A stretch of DNA of 64,000 nt from Mytilus edulis. Lineage: Eukaryota > Mollusca > Bivalvia > Mytilida > Mytilidae. The stretch covers positions 92,136,208-92,200,207 of the forward strand of contig NC_092347.1 of NCBI RefSeq assembly GCF_963676685.1, written 5' to 3'. The notes under the pieces are model-generated. The model did not search any database. It saw only the letters and a program-made list of their open reading frames with translations, and was not told the DNA's origin. The position numbers were made by a program, and so were the translations under genes. This document shows, piece by piece, positions 1 to 10,644 of the stretch (the stretch's first letter is position 1; each line of letters starts with the position of its first letter).

Positions 1-1784
1 AATTGATTAAAATGTATTATGTAGTGTATGGATATGAATGGGATTTCCAGTGTTATATTCAAAATCCATTACATTAAATCAATGCATTTATTGCCTGAAT
101 AGAGATTACGTGTAGCTGTCCTTTAAACAAAACAAAAATCAAAACTCACATAGAATCATCTTTATCTCTCGTTTAAGTAGCAGGAAAACCTGAAGACATA
201 CATTTGGTTTAACATTGACCGTCACATTTACATTAATAGAAAACAAAAGTACCTAGAATCGTGTTTGTTCCACGATCCTATTCATCTTCGTACTTTATTT
301 CGCCTATGAATTGTTTATGATACGAGCGTCCCTGGTGAGTCGTTTACGCGTCTGGCCTAAAACAAAATTTTAATCCAGGTATCTATGATCAGTTTATTTA
401 ATTTAATTTTTATATTGATATATGATCGAATAGTTTGCCAGTCTAAACGAGGTTTGTGAGAAATTGGTTTAAAATGTTGCTTTGTGAATAAATTGTTTGA
501 GTAGTAACTGTACCAAGTCAGGAATATGACAGTTGTTATCCATTCGTTGGATGTATTTTAGCTTTCTGATTAGGGACTTTCCGTTTTGAATTTTCCTCGG
601 AGTTCAGTATTTTTATGATTTTACATTTTTTTTCAGCATATTTTCTAATTGTTGTATACCTCTCCGACAAACACCAATTATCCATTATTATCAAACATAC
701 ATGCAGCTAGATCAGAATCGAATGAAATCGACTAATAAGCAGTAAAGATTCATAGTGTATTTAATTGTTTTTTCTAACAACATCGTTTTTTCTTCTGCAT
801 CAAACTGTTGAAACACAAAATCATACGCTTATAGTTGCTTAAACTTTCTAAATGAAATAGGTGATTAATTATATTTACCTTTAGATACATAGAGAAAAGT
901 AGAATTAAAACCACAAACGATAAGACGTAAAACAATATCAAATCAGAATTTAAAAGTAAACTTCTCAACTGAATACATGAATGTTGAATGTACAACAAAA
1001 ATTGTAACAGGTAGGTCCTGCATATCGGCTACGTATTTAATATACATCCATCATAGCCAAAAGGACACCCCAATTTTTCAAGGTGTTTACTGCCGGTGGT
1101 AAGAAAACAACACCTTTCTTCTTTTACCCTGTAACCCTTGTGTTTTTAAATTTAGAATAGCTTTTGTAATAGATAAGTATTTTTCTTTTTCCTGTGTATG
1201 TGACCAAACATTGGTTTGATTTTTTATAATTTTTCTGAGTTCAAGTTCTTATATATAATATTGATCTAGCATATGATAGACTTTAAAACAGTTTTATATT
1301 CAGACGAACACTCCATGACAGAGGTAGTTTGCTTTTGCAAATTTACTGTACTAGAAAAGTGATTATTGTCAATGTTATAAAATTAATCTTTAAAAAATTA
1401 TGTTTCATTTAAAACACACACACCAATCCCAAAAATATTAAGTTATGGTATCAAAGTTTTAATAAAGAAGCTCATTTACATTTTCACTAACTAACGGTGA
1501 TATGTTTTCACATGGCCGAATTCAGTTCTTTCTAACATTTTAGATAAATAAGATACGATTGATTTAGTTACACTTGTTTATAAGTTAATATTTGAAGGTA
1601 CATATGTATTTTCAAGTGAACATATGTTCTCATAGTTTAGGACTTTATTCATTATAGGTTGAAAAATACAGGCAAAGTTTAGATATTTATGAAGTGTCCT
1701 ATATTTTAACTTTAGTGGAATCTTGAAGTTTTATCAATGCAAGAAGCTCCAAATATGAACTTTTAACTGAAAAAATTAAAAATT
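1..1784. other. AT-rich sequence without a gene
   Basis: No open frame here resembles a known protein. At about 505-625 there is a copy of a dispersed family recognisable by 'AGGAATATGACAGTTG' followed by 'CTCGGAGTTCAGTATTTTT'. Related copies lie at 21535-21745 (other strand), 22618-22742, 25778-25880 and 49256-49380. The remainder is unremarkable AT-rich sequence. Confidence 0.6.
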
Positions 1785-2054
1785 TTCAGATGGAAACTGC
1801 TACAATTTATTGTACCAACAAAAAAGCTTCTATCACGGCTTCTATCACGATGGAAAATAACTAACAATAATATGTGTAATTTTTGTAACCTAGAAGAAGA
1901 CTATAATCATTATCTTTTTAAGTGTTCTTATTTGACAAGATTTTGGCAACAAATAGATGACCTCCTTATAAGATGTAATATAGATTTTGTGATAAAACTT
2001 CAACACCTAATATGTGGGTACAAAATCACAGACAAGTATTTCTTTTTTTTTTAA
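1785..2054 (+). pseudogene. Degraded LINE retrotransposon, end of reverse-transcriptase ORF
   Basis: The frame reads a W-K-x-x-x-F-I-x-P start and then C-N-F-C, an acidic stretch, H-Y-L-F-K-C and R-F-W. This is the CxxC...H...C zinc-knuckle pattern at the C terminus of LINE reverse transcriptases. No reverse-transcriptase core is present upstream, so this is a 5'-truncated relic. A 12-bp tandem duplication (CTTCTATCACGG then CTTCTATCACGA, 1827-1850) duplicates Leu-Leu-Ser-Arg. The frame ends in a poly-T run. The family assignment rests on the motif only. Confidence 0.6.
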
Positions 2055-2069
2055 TTACAATACTTAAAA

Positions 2070-2500
2070 TTGAGAATGGAAATGGGGAATGTGTCAAAGA
2101 GACAACAACCCGACAAAATAAAAAACAACAGCAGAGGGTCACCAACAGGTCTTCAATTGTACACAAGAAACTAAAATTAAAATAATACAAGACTAACAAA
2201 GGCCAGAGACCCCTGACTTGGGACAGGCGCAAAAATGCGGCGGGGTTAAACATGTTTGTGAGATCTCAACCCTCCCCCTATACCTCTAACCAATGTAGAA
2301 AAGTAAATGCATAACAATACGCACATTAAAATTAGTCCGAGTCTGATGTCAGAAGATGTAACCAAAGAAAATAAACAAAATGACAATAATACAAAAATAA
2401 CAACAGACTACTAGCAGTTAACTGACATGCCAGCTCCAGACTTCAATTAAACTGACTGAAAGATTATGTTTTCATCGTATGAACATCAGGCACAATCCTT
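2070..2500 (+). repeat. Dispersed repeat family E, copy 1
   Basis: It begins near 'GGAAATGGGGAATGTGTCAA' and continues through 'GACAACAACCCGAC', 'GACTTGGGACAGGCGC' and 'GCGGGGTTAAACATG' to 'CTGACATGCCAGCTCCAGAC'. The same blocks appear in reverse orientation at 13815-14175, in degraded form at 44325-44610, and as a short stub near 56250. I see no coding capacity. Confidence 0.7.
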
Positions 2501-2545
2501 CCCGTTAGGGGTTTAGTATCATACCATCATAACATATATGAAAAG

Positions 2546-5500
2546 AACATAACCCGTGTCATGCCAACAACTGTTTTTTTAGTTTTTCTATATATAAGAT
2601 ATACTATGTATCTGAACAGAAAACAAAAAATATAGATGTCTACAGAATTTTTGTGAATGAATTTAATAAGAGAGTAGACACAAATAGAGATACGATAATA
2701 AGTCCAGTATTATTAAAATTAAAAGTAACATAACAAATAAATAATTTTATAGTAATGTTATTCTACAATAACTGTTGACTTAATAAAATGTATATCTAAT
2801 CAGCTGATTATTCCCTGGGCAATCAGTGGAGTGTAACAGGGTTCACCAAGAGAAGCTTGGAATTTTGATAGTTTTTGTAACAAGCAATATCTGATGAATA
2901 AAATTATTATGTTGTTAAAAAAAACTTCAACACCGTATTTTCTGACTACATACTGCTGCGTACTAATCAGAGAATTGGCAAATTCATTAATCAAAATAAG
3001 ATTTTATAGTCTTTGGTTGTAACTGAACCACAATTTAAGATATTTCAAATGCGAGGATAGGCTAGCAGCTTCTTTTGTCCAATCTTCCTGATGTTATTTT
3101 ATTTACACAGCTAATGTACATTTTCCTTATTTACTCAATGTCACAGGCAGACAGACCATCGCACTTCAGCGTTCCCACCATCGCACTTCAGCGTAAAGTT
3201 ATCAACAAGTTAGCGTCAGTGTTCACCAACGCACTTCAGCTTGGACCATCGCAAAGCATGACCATCGCGGTTAGGAGTACCATCGCGGTTCCGAGTCCTA
3301 CATATATATAAAAAAAAAAAAAAAAACTACCTGAAACTTGTTCTGCTCTGCACCATGAATGGCATTCTCTAAATGAAATAATCACAATCACAAAGAAGAA
3401 AATGTTATATTTCATTGTCCAACTAGAAGTTTGTATGTACGCAGGAAAAAATATTTTTTCAACTGATTGGTATATTTAGGAGACTTATTTGAACAACTTT
3501 TCTTAACTTTATAATAAATGATAATCGTTCATATAAATTAAACATTTGTAAAAAAAAAACATCCCATCTGTTTCAAAAACATTAAAACGCTATTAAAGTG
3601 TCATTATGCCTTGGAAAAGCGGAAATATTATCCAATTCTTAGCGTGATCTTCATGTGACATGCTGTCATTCTGAAATGCATAGTTATGTTTTTAGCAAAA
3701 GGTCATATCCGGGAGTAGGCAATTTTCATTAAAAACCTATGTTATATTAATCTTTTTATAGGGGTGCCAAAAAGGATTAAAGAGGTACCAATATGTTTAT
3801 TATATAATATTTATATCAAAGAATGATGAAGAAAAATAACTGACTATTCAAACTTCAGCAATTATGTTGCACAAAAACCAACAAATAAAAAAAAAACAAA
3901 GATGTCGTCTGCTTCGAAACTTCGAAAGCTTTAAATTTGGCAAGACAGTTTGATATTGTTATGCTATTAATCGTTCTGACGACTAACAAAGTCCTGGCTC
4001 CATTGAATACTCTTGGCCTTAATTCTTCTTTAACAACACATTCAAGTGTAGTGGAGGGAGTTGAGCATTAAAAAGATACTTAATCCCGCTTCTTTGTGTA
4101 CCTCGCCGTTCATGAGTCCGTATATTTAGCTGGCTACATCTACTCATTTCTATATCTGCATAACAGTACATAGAAACTACAAATTGAGTGACACAATACA
4201 AGGCAGCATAAAGATTTTCATTTCCATATAAAAAAGAAAACAACGAAAACAGCAGGCGTTGTACATAACATTCGTTGCTATGCGAACACATATACGTCAC
4301 ATGAACACGCCAATTAAGTATACTAAGTATGACTAAATCTAAAAGTCTTGAAGTTTTAACAAAAGAAGTGCATTTAGTCTGCTTAAGACTCATTGGTTAC
4401 ACTTCAAATTATAATCCTGGTACCTTAGATAACTGTTCAAACACATTGTTTACAGGCTAGATACAGTTCGAAGTTGTAGAGCATTGGAAACACAAAATTC
4501 TAAAATGACAAATATGCAATTATCTATTTTGCAAAATTGATATTGTATGTAACGAAAATGTTAAGTTGGCTCAAAAAGATCATGTATATTTTGACCAAAA
4601 TGTAGGCTTGAATTTGCCAATTTAGTTCAACACTGGTACATTTCGATATGTTTATGACGTCCTATAGACTTCATAAATGACCTGTCTGTGCTACATTTAC
4701 AGATAAAAGTAACAGGTTCATTTATCAATGAACTAATAGGACTTTAAAAGGATATAACTTGTTTTTTGCAATGCCAAACATTTGCTCTTATCATACCTCC
4801 TCCTATAAATAAAGGCAAGAGTTTTATACCACTGTTCAAATGTTGTAAATCGATTGAAAGAAAATAAATCCGTGTAACAAATTGAAACTGATGGAAACAT
4901 ATATATATATATATAAGAGGAAAACAACGAAAGAACAGATCACTGAAGTGCAACAAAAACAAACGACAATGCAACATACATTAAAAACGATAAGTGACTA
5001 TGCATTTTCAATGGGCACAGTTGGAGATAACATTTAATGTAAAAAGGTCCAGATGACCTAACATTTAATGCACTTAGATCAAGGTCTTATCTCAATAATG
5101 TTTTTAAAAAATAATTAATTAAAAGGTACTTTTTACGTCTTTTTCATCTTCAACGTGAATAATAATGTATTGATTGATATTTGTGTTTTAGATATACATC
5201 TAAAATATCTATGTATAATTATTTTTTTATTGTTGTTATTGAATTTGAACTAGCTTTCAGATTACTGTTTGTACAAAAATTATGTTGTTAGGTTTCTCGT
5301 TGAATTTTTTTATATTTGTCATTTCATTAGATGCTATGTAGTATCGTATTTTTGTTTTATTGTCAAAGACCGTATGGTAACCTATAATATATTTGCCAAT
5401 TTTTCGTCATTTGGTGTAGTTGTTTTATTAAAAATTTAGCCGAGTGCTATATATAGCCATTTTTGTGCTGATGCGGGTAAAGGAAACATTATAAACACAC

Positions 5501-5953
5501 AAAGAAGCAGGGGTATTAAATCGACATTTTCGTGACTATGAATAGAAATTAATTTTACTCAGTTTGTTTACCGAAGTGAGCAAATTATTGGTTTTTACAA
5601 GCTTCATCTATTGAGCAAATGTTTTTTAATGTAATCACTGAAAGAGAAAATTAAATGTCACACACGGAACTTTTTCTATACGTCTTTCTATTGTCAAGAG
5701 GAAAATGTTGAAGTAAAACCTGGAACTTTCTTTCGTAGTTAATTGGTTAAAATACGATACTAACACAATTGTCATTTTAAAAGAAATTTATCGTTTGGTT
5801 CCTGGGTGACTCGATCGGTATTTATACATCCTACTATCGGGATTATGACGTTAGGCGTTCCCGGTGTAGGTGGGTTTAGAGGTGCAAATCGGACGCAATA
5901 TGTTTTACATTGTTGTTTTCATTTTGTCTACCATTGTATCAATGTCTGTACTT
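2546..5953. other. Long AT-rich stretch without a recognisable gene
   Basis: Several open frames exist, the longest being 124 codons on the minus strand at 4019-4393. None shows a domain, a family resemblance or supporting splice sites. Simple sequence includes poly-A at about 3310-3327 and an (AT)n run near 4899-4914. A small irregular tandem array at 3148-3296 is listed separately. Sequence around 5345-5390 resembles a fragment of the short family called B below. Confidence 0.5.
3148..3296 (+). repeat. Irregular tandem array of 'ACCATCGCACTTCAGC'-type units
   Basis: The block ACCATCGCACTTCAGC occurs twice close together. Diverged versions follow (CACCAACGCACTTCAGC, GGACCATCGCAAAGC, TGACCATCGCGGTTAGGAG, TACCATCGCGGTTCCGAG). 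Spacing is uneven (about 17 to 60 bp), unlike the regular repeats and unique spacers of a CRISPR array. The GC content is clearly above that of the surroundings. Confidence 0.55.
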
Positions 5954-6061
5954 AATAGTTATCCCATAAGGACGCGGTGTGTCAGTGTAAGATCGTCCCG
6001 ATGGCCGGAGGCCAGAGGGTGATCTTACACTGACACACCAAGTCCGAATTGGATAACTATT
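5954..6061. repeat. Long hairpin-forming imperfect palindrome
   Basis: Arms of 41 nt (5954-5994 and 6021-6061) pair with about seven mismatches. They share AATAGTTATCC and GGTGTGTCAGTGTAAGATC. The 26-nt loop is GC-rich and includes GATGGCCGGAGGCC. It directly abuts the terminal-inverted-repeat element at 6062. Two other hairpins of similar build lie at 38223-38340 and 39665-39809. Confidence 0.75.
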
Positions 6062-6736
6062 TTACATCCCAGCTGTTTTAGATTAGACGGAAAACCATTT
6101 ACAATTCATAAAATCTAGTTTAGAACGCCACACAACCATTATAATATACTTTATATATTACTATATGATGTATACCCTTTATGACCCCCTAACACGATCA
6201 GTAGATATCAAACAATCTCAACTCGCCCCACTGGCCAATCGGCCCACACTATATCGCCACTTTATGAAAAAATCGCCCCACTCTTGTAACCGAATCGCCA
6301 AACTTTAAAAAAAGTATAAAATCAAATTGAACAATCAGTCTGACAACTCATTTATTTAACCAAAAGGGTTTAAACCCCACTGAGTAAATGTCTGCCAACT
6401 CGCCCAGTTATAAAAATATCTTGCTTCCTTTAAGTATGTTAAATTTCTGATAGTTCGTATCCAGTCGTCCTGGTGAAGTGGTATGTGTCGTGGCTTGATA
6501 TGCTAAAGGTCTTGAGTTCGAATCCCAGCATATACACTGGATTTTTTCTACGTGAATTTTGATAGATAGTCTTCTCCGTATAGTTAATTATAAGTTTTAT
6601 ACTGGATTTGACATTCCCGCCAAAATGTTACAGAACAAAGGAAAGCATGCATAACAAAGAAACTTAAACTAGGGTGATCTGGTAGGGGTGATCCGGCTTA
6701 GATCACCCCTGTTAGAACAAAGGAGCTGGGATGTAA
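6062..6736. mobile_element. Small non-autonomous element with 13-bp terminal inverted repeats
   Basis: TTACATCCCAGCT at 6062-6074 is the exact reverse complement of AGCTGGGATGTAA at 6724-6736, which frames 675 bp. The inside has no open frame of note but carries a tRNA-like block and repeated GATCACCCC-type motifs near the right end. This fits a non-autonomous DNA element. I could not identify a clear target-site duplication, so the true boundaries may include the adjoining hairpin. Confidence 0.5.
6466..6540 (+). pseudogene. tRNA-like block, probable SINE head or tRNA pseudogene
   Basis: An A-box-like TGGTGAAGTGG (6471-6481) is followed about 40 nt later by a B-box-like GAGTTCGAATCCC (6513-6525). 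That is the internal RNA polymerase III promoter arrangement of tRNA genes. The T arm pairs at about four of five positions. I could not fold a convincing acceptor stem, so a functional tRNA is unlikely. Confidence 0.35.
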
Positions 6737-8530
6737 TGAACTTGAATATAACCTGTCAGGAATGACGAGTTGTTTTTCATTAGTTCCGTTGGTTAAAAAA
6801 ATCTTACGTTTGATTGTGTCAGTTTTTATGGACTTCTAGCTGAATTTACCTTGGGGTTCGATACTTATGTACTTCATATCTTTTACTTATTTTCTGTTGA
6901 TTTGTTTGTCTTTCGTCGTTTTTCTTTTTGGCCATGGTCTAACATGGATTTTGATTGATATCTTCTCTTGTCGTTATCTTAAACAAGAAAAAAACCCATT
7001 TAAGACTAAATAGCACGAAACTTGTTTCATTTAACTAAGCACTGTAAAACCTTATTGTGTCTGCCCATGCATTACCATTCAAAACCCGTACCTATAACGG
7101 GGATATTTAAATAGAACCGTTATTTCTATGTTATAAATAACTTCAAATGACGTGATTGTGCATTCTCGGTGAATATTTATTTCCTGCTTGAAAGTTGGAT
7201 AGTAACTTGCGACCCCAACTAACTGAACGAAAATATATTTGGAGATAATTCTGTAGTAGAAAGTTTTAAGGTATGTGCTCAAGAATGTGTTTGAATATTT
7301 TTCTTGAACATTTGATGATCTTTAAGGGCATTCATGCATTGAAATTGGTATAATAAACAGGAACGGGAATGTTTACCAATGAGGTTAACTTCCTTCATAA
7401 ATCTATAAAAAAATAAGTGTTCTTTTACATACCATTTGTACTACAGTAGATTTTAGAAACGGATTCAAATATGTGTGTGGCTTGAATTTAGTTAATAGTG
7501 CTTTAAACAGGAGTTGTGGAGTGAACCAAAATGAGAATATGATGTCTTCAAAATAGAAATAAAAAAAATACGAACTTCAAGTTACGTAATTGTGTAATCT
7601 CGGTGAATATTTATTTTCTGCTAGAAAGTTAGAAAATTAGTAGTAACTGAGTCAAAGAAAATATAAATATATTTAACAACCTTAGATAAAAGACATTTCA
7701 CAAAACATATACCCAATTCGAAGTACTCTTGTTCGCGTAGTACGAAGAAGACACATTGAATAATATAAACAACAAATTTGCAAATAGACAAGAAACAACA
7801 CTGACATTTTAATGCTTATCAAAATAAAAACAGGACTAAACTACTCTTATTCAAAATTGTGACTGAGTTCGGATGATAGATGCAAATATATCAGGTTACT
7901 CGATCACACTACGTGTTCCCTTCGTTTCGTTTGTATATTCAAAATGTATTTACGAGTTTTGAACATTGATAAACTTAATTGCTTCTTATCAAGGTGGCAC
8001 GGTGTCTTTCATATTCAATAATTTAGGAGGCTCTGTTATGTGGTACTGATTTTAATGAGCAATTCAACACTGTTGGACAAAAACATACAGTATCTACTAA
8101 ACATGCTTTCCGAAATTGACGGATGAATCAAGTGTAAAAAAATATGAAATAACTTTACATACAGGTAAAGAGAATTATTGAGATTTTTTTTTTATATTTT
8201 GGATTCACTGCATGATATACCATCACTAAGGACCACAGGTTTGTGAAGATAGCAGAAAAGTAAACGGTCATTATACATATCAAACTTTATATCTGAATAT
8301 TACAATGTAAGTGCTTCAGTTAACTGTGTATCTAAGCAGTTAGAAAGGGGAAAGAAATATAAAAATGTTATTATTGTTCCTAATGATGACCCAGGAAATT
8401 CTAATGTGACACCCATAACTATGCACTTGAAACATGTTGTCATTATTTTAATCGATTGAGGAACAAACTATATATTTATACAACACTTTCAAAAATGTTT
8501 TACTAATCTACATTATATATTTGACTTGTA
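6737..8530. other. Non-coding region upstream of the cGAS-like gene
   Basis: There is no supported gene. A diverged repeat fragment sits at about 6785-6990. Two imperfect direct repeats of about 75 bp, sharing CTCGGTGAATATTTATTT and CTGCTAGAAAGTTAG-like sequence, lie at about 7131-7205 and 7567-7641. A TTGTAG just before the coding start (ending at 8531) could be the 3' splice site of an intron in the 5' untranslated region. No TATA box or known control element can be assigned with confidence. Confidence 0.45.
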
Positions 8531-8547
8531 GATTTTAAAACCGAATC

Positions 8548-10644
8548 ATGGCGGAAGCTCGATTTGATAATGAAAATAACAATATCCTTCATGAAATATT
8601 GATGAATGCTGACTGTGAAGAAGAAATAGAAGCTGTTTTGCAACAATATTTATCAGAAATATCAACCAATGAAATAGCGCCATTACTTAATGAGCAAAAT
8701 ATATACGGAAATACTCCATTATTGGAGTATCTATCTACCATGGATCCAAGCATGGAAACTGTTAAGCAGATCACACAATTTGGTTGTGGTGTTAATATTG
8801 CCGACAATTTGCAAATAACACCACTATACAAAATTACAGCAAAACAATTTGTTCCAAGTAGACTTCTAGAAGGCATGTATTTAGGCGATTTCGAGAAAGG
8901 TATTGTTGAACAACAAAATGACAACGAAAGGCAAATTATGAAAACCTTGATAAGTGCCGGCAGTGATGTGAACAAGCCAGACATATTTGGTAGACCACCA
9001 TTATTTCTTGCAAATGATATCGAAGTAATCAGAATGCTTATAGAAAATGGCGCCAGCCTCAATATAAGTGACAGATGTGGTCGGTCATTATTGCACTCAA
9101 GTTTATCCATGCCAAATCATAACTATCTTTTCAAATTTTACATCTCAAAAATGAAACCGACTATGTTACAAAAACCAGACATATTTGGATCCACACCTTT
9201 GCATTATGCCGCAATTCTCCGTCAAAAAGATATCTTTGATGAAATCATTAAGAATGGTGCGAAACTTGGCATCAAGGATAATGAGGGGAATACACCTGAA
9301 AGTATTTTACAGTTACGTTTACCATCTAAAACTGTAACTATGTTACACGAAAAACGCATGCGGAAGAAAGTTTTGAAAAAAGTCGATATTGTTCATTTTA
9401 CAGATATTTACAAAAGCGGAGATCTATCCAATGTTGTTAACCAACCGGGAACGATAGAAGATATATACGAAATTTTAAACTTACCTGGCCTTGGTGGATC
9501 TTGGGATGAGAAAGAAAGTGAACAAATAAAACAGACTATTGTCAAATTAGCTGAAAAATTATGTGATTCAATGGGTACACTCGACCGACGATTTCGCTGC
9601 ACACTTTTTCGAACTGGTAGTTCTGCTGAGGGAACGAAAATTGGCGATCCAACAGAATTTGACTTCGTATTTTGTCTTCAAAATTTTTCAGAATTATGCG
9701 AAATGTTGGAAGTTCCAAATAAAAAGGGGTTTGCTGAATTGAAAGCGGTCAACACCTTTTCGGAAAACTACCATACGTTCTTTGACAGTAACAAAAAATT
9801 AAATGCGACAGAAGTACGATTAGTATTCTCGAAACTTCTGAAAAGAATTGTGTTAAATAAAAATACGTGGAATATTCCAAATATATTCTTCGATGGAGAC
9901 GTAATGCATTTACAAGAGTATGACAGACCTGTGTTCACACTGAAACTGAAATGTTTTGGACAGATGTACAAAGATGAAGAAATAAGTCTCGATATTGTAC
10001 CAGCTGTTCGACCATTTGGTTGGTGGCCATCCGATACCGATTTCACAAAGCTAGATATGGTGACAGAGCAAATCCGGAGAGAGGGTTGTTTACTTTTACT
10101 GCAGAGTCCTTATTTTCAGGACGATACACTAATGAGAATTTCGTGTTCTCCTGCAGAAATCTGTTTAATGCAGTCTTTGCCAGTATACATCCGGGAAAGT
10201 TACCGATTATGCAAATTATTACGTCACAAATCCGTGTGCCCTCAGATGGATCCTGATTCGACCTCAGATGATTTTCCTTTGTTCGACGCAGAAGATTCAA
10301 TAACAAGCTATATGCTTAAAAACTGTTTCTTTCACATTCTAACTGACTGTAAGAAAGAGGGTCTTCTTCGAAAAGACGTAGATCTGTCGACAGAAAAACA
10401 GTATACAATCGATATAGCTGTCAAAATCTTGCGTCACTTTGATGACCGCATTGTGTCACAATCACTACCCGTCTACTTCATACCAAATAGAGAAGACATT
10501 TTCAAATTTGGATTCGTTGAACTTGATCGTGTTGACGAAGAAACTGTTACAAAGTTGAACCATTTTCATTGTTTAAGGCGCAGAGCATTTTTGAAAATCA
10601 TGTTGCATGTGCTTGGAAACGATCTTAGTAACAAAACATTATAG
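8548..10644 (+). CDS. Ankyrin-repeat cGAS-like receptor (Mab-21 family nucleotidyltransferase)
   Basis: A 698-residue protein is encoded without an intron. Residues about 50-256 hold ankyrin repeats. Typical units are GNTPLLEYL, GRPPLFLA with LIENGASLN, GRSLLHSS, and GSTPLHYAA with IIKNGAKLG. A basic linker (268-280) leads to a Mab-21/cGAS nucleotidyltransferase with TGSSAEGTK (356-364), catalytic pair E370/D372 and third acidic residue D482 in LDIVP. The C-terminal half carries further family marks: SPAEICLMQSLP (534-545), SYMLKNCF (587-594) and LPVYFIP (640-646). cGAS and cGAS-like receptors sense nucleic acid or other ligands and make cyclic dinucleotides that activate STING. The intact triad suggests an active enzyme, unlike catalytically dead Mab-21 proteins. 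I see no clear vertebrate-type zinc thumb (H-x5-C-C-x6-C). The start is the first ATG of the frame, with G at +4. The ligand and product cannot be told from sequence. Confidence 0.9.
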   Translation: MAEARFDNENNNILHEILMNADCEEEIEAVLQQYLSEISTNEIAPLLNEQNIYGNTPLLEYLSTMDPSMETVKQITQFGCGVNIADNLQITPLYKITAKQFVPSRLLEGMYLGDFEKGIVEQQNDNERQIMKTLISAGSDVNKPDIFGRPPLFLANDIEVIRMLIENGASLNISDRCGRSLLHSSLSMPNHNYLFKFYISKMKPTMLQKPDIFGSTPLHYAAILRQKDIFDEIIKNGAKLGIKDNEGNTPESILQLRLPSKTVTMLHEKRMRKKVLKKVDIVHFTDIYKSGDLSNVVNQPGTIEDIYEILNLPGLGGSWDEKESEQIKQTIVKLAEKLCDSMGTLDRRFRCTLFRTGSSAEGTKIGDPTEFDFVFCLQNFSELCEMLEVPNKKGFAELKAVNTFSENYHTFFDSNKKLNATEVRLVFSKLLKRIVLNKNTWNIPNIFFDGDVMHLQEYDRPVFTLKLKCFGQMYKDEEISLDIVPAVRPFGWWPSDTDFTKLDMVTEQIRREGCLLLLQSPYFQDDTLMRISCSPAEICLMQSLPVYIRESYRLCKLLRHKSVCPQMDPDSTSDDFPLFDAEDSITSYMLKNCFFHILTDCKKEGLLRKDVDLSTEKQYTIDIAVKILRHFDDRIVSQSLPVYFIPNREDIFKFGFVELDRVDEETVTKLNHFHCLRRRAFLKIMLHVLGNDLSNKTL

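Noticed and set aside
573-582. GGGACTTTCC, a textbook kappa-B site
   Set aside because: It lies in a copy of a dispersed repeat, 8 kb from the immune-type gene. It arises from a few substitutions relative to other copies (TTTGGACTTTTG).
3148-3296. CRISPR-like array
   Set aside because: Units are unequal, spacers are irregular, and the context is an animal genome.
4019-4393. 124-codon minus-strand open frame
   Set aside because: No domain, no family resemblance, no splice partners, and composition is as expected from translating AT-rich DNA.
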